NCBI GenBank assembly: GCA_004794785.1
Contig: SJOL01006421.1
Coordinates: 439,777-503,776, forward strand
DNA from: Opisthorchis felineus
Lineage: Eukaryota > Platyhelminthes > Trematoda > Opisthorchiida > Opisthorchiidae
Direction of reading: 5' to 3'
Length of the DNA: 64,000 bases
Positions 61,401-64,000 of this stretch are shown here, piece by piece. The position numbers and the translations under genes are program-made. Under the pieces are notes generated by a model. It saw only the letters and a program-made list of their open reading frames with translations, had not been told where the DNA came from and did not search any database. Positions within the stretch are counted from its first letter, which is position 1. Each line of letters begins with the position of its first letter.

Positions 61401-63377
61401 CATAGGTTTACAAGTAGTCTATTCACCTGGGCCGACCTTGGCTTCTCATTTGTGGTTGGGGTGAATAGTCCTAGTGATGTGTTGGCCTGATCGGTTGAGT
61501 GGACGTGAAGCTTGACCTTTTCATTCTCCCGGTTGTGACGTTTGTACGTTTCACTGCACAGCGAATGATGTTTCTTGGTCCGTTAGTCTGATGGATGGTT
61601 CTGATTCTGTTTTCTTATAGGGTTGATGGTCCTTCGTTCGTAGTTGTGAGTAGCCAGGGCCGAATTCAACAAGTCGAAGGATTGAATTCGTTACGGAATC
61701 ACAAGCACTAGAAATTCCCTGTTGGGTTTTGCATTTCTAATTCTCGTTTTTCAGACTGAACTTGTGTTTGTATTGCCTTTTGTGTATGGAAATAAGGGAT
61801 GGTGGGTCATGTTTTTTGATGTCTAATTATGCCCCATTGGTCACTTTTTCTGCTGTATATTTTAGTTTTATTGCAGTCTGCAGTTTGTTACAAGGCCTTG
61901 CTCCTTGTGCCATCGTCGTTGTTGTTTTTCGGTACTGAAATCAATTTCCTCAATGTAGCGGTTAGCTTGCAAGCCACGAGATTCTCTCCAGCTGTATTAA
62001 CCTTGCTGTGATTTCAGATAGTTTATTGATGTTCGGAAGAACAATCGGTTTAGTTGTTGTATCTTGCTGTTCCAGTTGCTGTCGGGATGCGCTTGTCTTC
62101 ACTCTTTTCCTGTGAAAGTTCCTCGAATATGCGTTATCCTCAAATAAACAACAAAAGTGATTTTTTCTCCTGCATTACAGTAGCTCGTCTGCATTCCCTT
62201 TAATAGGGTATGATTGCAACTTTTCTCGTGGTTCACACAATGGTAGCTGTGGTAAGGCCAGTGTGTGTCTCATTCCGGTACACACGTTTGAAGCGCCCCA
62301 CCCGTAGTCCTTCTTTTCAGTACGTCCAGAAATGATATGCGATTAGTTTTGTCAATTTCAGCTGTAAACCTGATCTCTTAAAATTTCATAATTACAACAT
62401 TTGGTCTTTGATCACCGAGGTCAGGCAATCGAGATGCAACTTAGTATTTCTTGAAAGCAGCTGTTGACATCTTGTTTGATTCCCTTTTAAACAATCCAAC
62501 AAACTTAAGGATTATAAACAAAAAGAGCTTTCAGCTCGTTTTCCATTAGCTGATTTGAATTTGCCTCTGTGCTTTTTACTTTTGGGAAATGGCCCAGTTC
62601 CTCTAGATATTTTCCGTGCAACACTTACCACCGTGTGGTATGCAGGCATGTATAGAGCTTCCCGAAACTCACGAAAATTTATCAATGCTTTAGTGTACTT
62701 ATTCTTTGAAAAAAGAAAATTGCATTTCCGTCACTGTTTTATTTCGGTTGGATTGAACTTACTTATGCACTCTCTCAGAGATAAGTGAAGCTATTTTGGA
62801 ATGACGTACGGGTCGCCTAAATGCAGAGACCAGTTACCACCAGGAAGAAGTTATTTTTCTCGGATTTCGAATTTCACACACCTTGTCGTTTTGAACTTAA
62901 AAGTCTTCCTGTTCTTATTCGTTAGCAGTTATCCCTTGCAGATTTTTTTAATTTCAGTAGGAACCGTTGATTAGCCGACTTGCGATATCAATCACATTGT
63001 GGAATTTTGTGTAGCAGACGAGTAGCAAAATATATTTGTTCCAACACGAATATCCGAATCGCTTTTCGGACTGTAAACGGAACCAGAGGCGCAAATTCTT
63101 GGGCTGCGTAAAAAAGTAGTTTAAACAAAAGGGGCTGTTGGCCATGTGATCAGCACTGATCTAGGTGGCTACCACCTTCCCGTTTTCGAAGCATCCATGA
63201 TTTTGTCGATCCTACTCAGTTTTCGCTGTCGCTACACTTTACGGTAGTTTTAAATCCACCCGACCAGGTGGCACTGCGTGGCATTACTTTTTGCTAGCGT
63301 CGTTACTGATATATTAAAGACCAGGATTTGTGAGCATACTAGCAGCTCGAGTGTTCCTATGATTGTGAAGTACAGTG
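61401..63377. other. No firmly supported gene
   Basis: T-rich stretch. An ATG ORF at 61829-62011 starts MPHWSLFLLYILVLLQSAVC, which looks like a signal peptide but sits in low-complexity T/G-rich DNA. A plus ORF at 62555-62788 (VWYAGMYRASRNSRKFINAL...) lacks splice support. Confidence 0.25.
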
Positions 63378-63497
63378 AGTGTCCTCTTGATCATTGACGC
63401 CGGCACGGCAGTTGGTTGTGCGGCTAAAAAGGGCAAATGGTGCACTTCAAACTTGTGTTCTGATCAACCAGCAAGTGAATACCCTTACTTTGTTGTA
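63378..63497 (+). CDS. Candidate exon upstream of 63665
   Basis: Reads LLIIDAGTAVGCAAKKGKWC, TSNLCSDQPASEYPYFV up to a possible donor GTT|GTATGG in phase 0, which fits the acceptor at 63665. A second frame (RQLVVRLKRANGALQTCVLI) is open over the same bases and ends at AACG|GTGAGA. The first is favoured by phase only. Confidence 0.28.
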
Positions 63498-63664
63498 TGG
63501 GGAAGTTAACGGTGAGATCACCAAACGTACAACGTCACCTAATCCACAAAATTCTGTTGGGTGCTTCCGTTCAAAACACAGCTACTACAACAACACTGCA
63601 GACATCTGTTCTTAGCGCGAGATGCAAATGAAGTGTGTCATCACTGATGCAACATATCATCTAG

Positions 63665-63916
63665 TCCACGCAATCTCCGACCGTGGACCATGATGTTACC
63701 AGACTGCACAAAAAGACTGCCTTAAGAGACATCAAAACAGCTGTCTTTGGACCATTAAAAAATTTATATATGCTGTGTGATGTTTTAGTTCGCCTCTTTT
63801 TCATGACCCTCTACCTACAGTACTGTTTTGATGGGCCACACTTCCGTGAGTGGGGACCATCAAATTTTCACAAAGTAATCGAACAAGTTGCCCGTAGTGA
63901 CCACGAAAATAGATGA
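63665..63916 (+). CDS. Candidate terminal exon with a membrane-like helix
   Basis: After CATATCATCTAG the frame runs 83 codons: STQSPTVDHDVTRLHKKTAL, RDIKTAVFGPLKNLYMLCDV, LVRLFFMTLYLQYCFDGPHF, REWGPSNFHKVIEQVARSDH-ENR, TGA. The central segment is hydrophobic and aromatic. Codon pattern is convincing. No family recognised. Confidence 0.4.
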   Translation, partial: STQSPTVDHDVTRLHKKTALRDIKTAVFGPLKNLYMLCDVLVRLFFMTLYLQYCFDGPHFREWGPSNFHKVIEQVARSDHENR

Positions 63917-64000
63917 AGAAAATGCCTCGTTTTGCTCCTGGGAAATCTCCTCTTGTTAGGAAAAACCTTTGGTTTATTTTTAGTGTGCAAGCAATCCTCC

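Noticed and set aside
1..64000. CRISPR arrays, rRNA genes, bacterial operons, virus genomes
   Set aside because: No direct-repeat spacer arrays, no rRNA text, no dense same-strand ORFs; the window is eukaryotic.

Overview
This is a eukaryotic window with a base composition in the low 40s % GC by eye. It has no bacterial-style gene packing: coding sequence comes as short exons (36-450 nt) with good GT/AG splice sites, separated by introns of 38 nt to over 10 kb and embedded in old interspersed repeats. The best guess is a digenean flatworm (trematode). Two things support this: minimal introns of 38 nt in two genes, and several repeat families that combine tRNA-like pol III boxes with hammerhead ribozymes, as in the Smalpha family of schistosomes. 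The species is not identified.

The backbone of the left half is one long minus-strand gene for a membrane protein with a DUF389 domain. I rebuilt it exon by exon. Nine exons, eight of them well supported, run from 48300 (tentative first exon) or 26484 (safer) down to 3336. All splice phases agree and the joined exons total 879 nt (293 codons) without a stop. It contains an N-terminal alpha/beta part, the NYL...SPLM helix, the GEM/RGQ region and the LPPAVN motif. The 3' end was not found and probably lies left of base 1. Plus-strand genes sit inside its introns: 8606-9008 (3' end of a gene with an AATAAA), 9631-11812 (5' part of a gene), 14250-14769 (three-exon 3' part of a gene), 17760-18413 (3' end of a multipass membrane protein), and 20397-22514 (two exons joined by phase).

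The right half (27-64 kb) is sparser. Supported coding pieces there are a large unidentified minus ORF at 45104-45538, plus-strand exons at 41391-41676, 51283-51658 (interrupted by a TAA), 52950-53213, 58920-59086 and 63665-63916, and a minus signal-peptide-like first exon at 59628-59675. None could be tied to a known family.

The most striking content is the repeats. Family A (5.8-6.2, 58.1 and 59.8 kb) and family B (1.5, 2.3, 19.8-20.2 and 60.1 kb) have tRNA-like A and B boxes at one end and a hammerhead core at the other. Family D (25.16 kb and decayed copies at 13.3, 16.0, 26.7, 38.1 and 46.7 kb) has no tRNA head that I can see. It carries a textbook hammerhead, and one copy is a 1.2-unit partial dimer flanked by an 11-bp target-site duplication. 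In all three families the stem III sequence is a self-complementary palindrome, which suggests the ribozymes act as dimers. Two SINE pairs are arranged head to head as long inverted repeats. There are also a 285-bp tandem duplication, several microsatellites and a G-rich hexanucleotide array.
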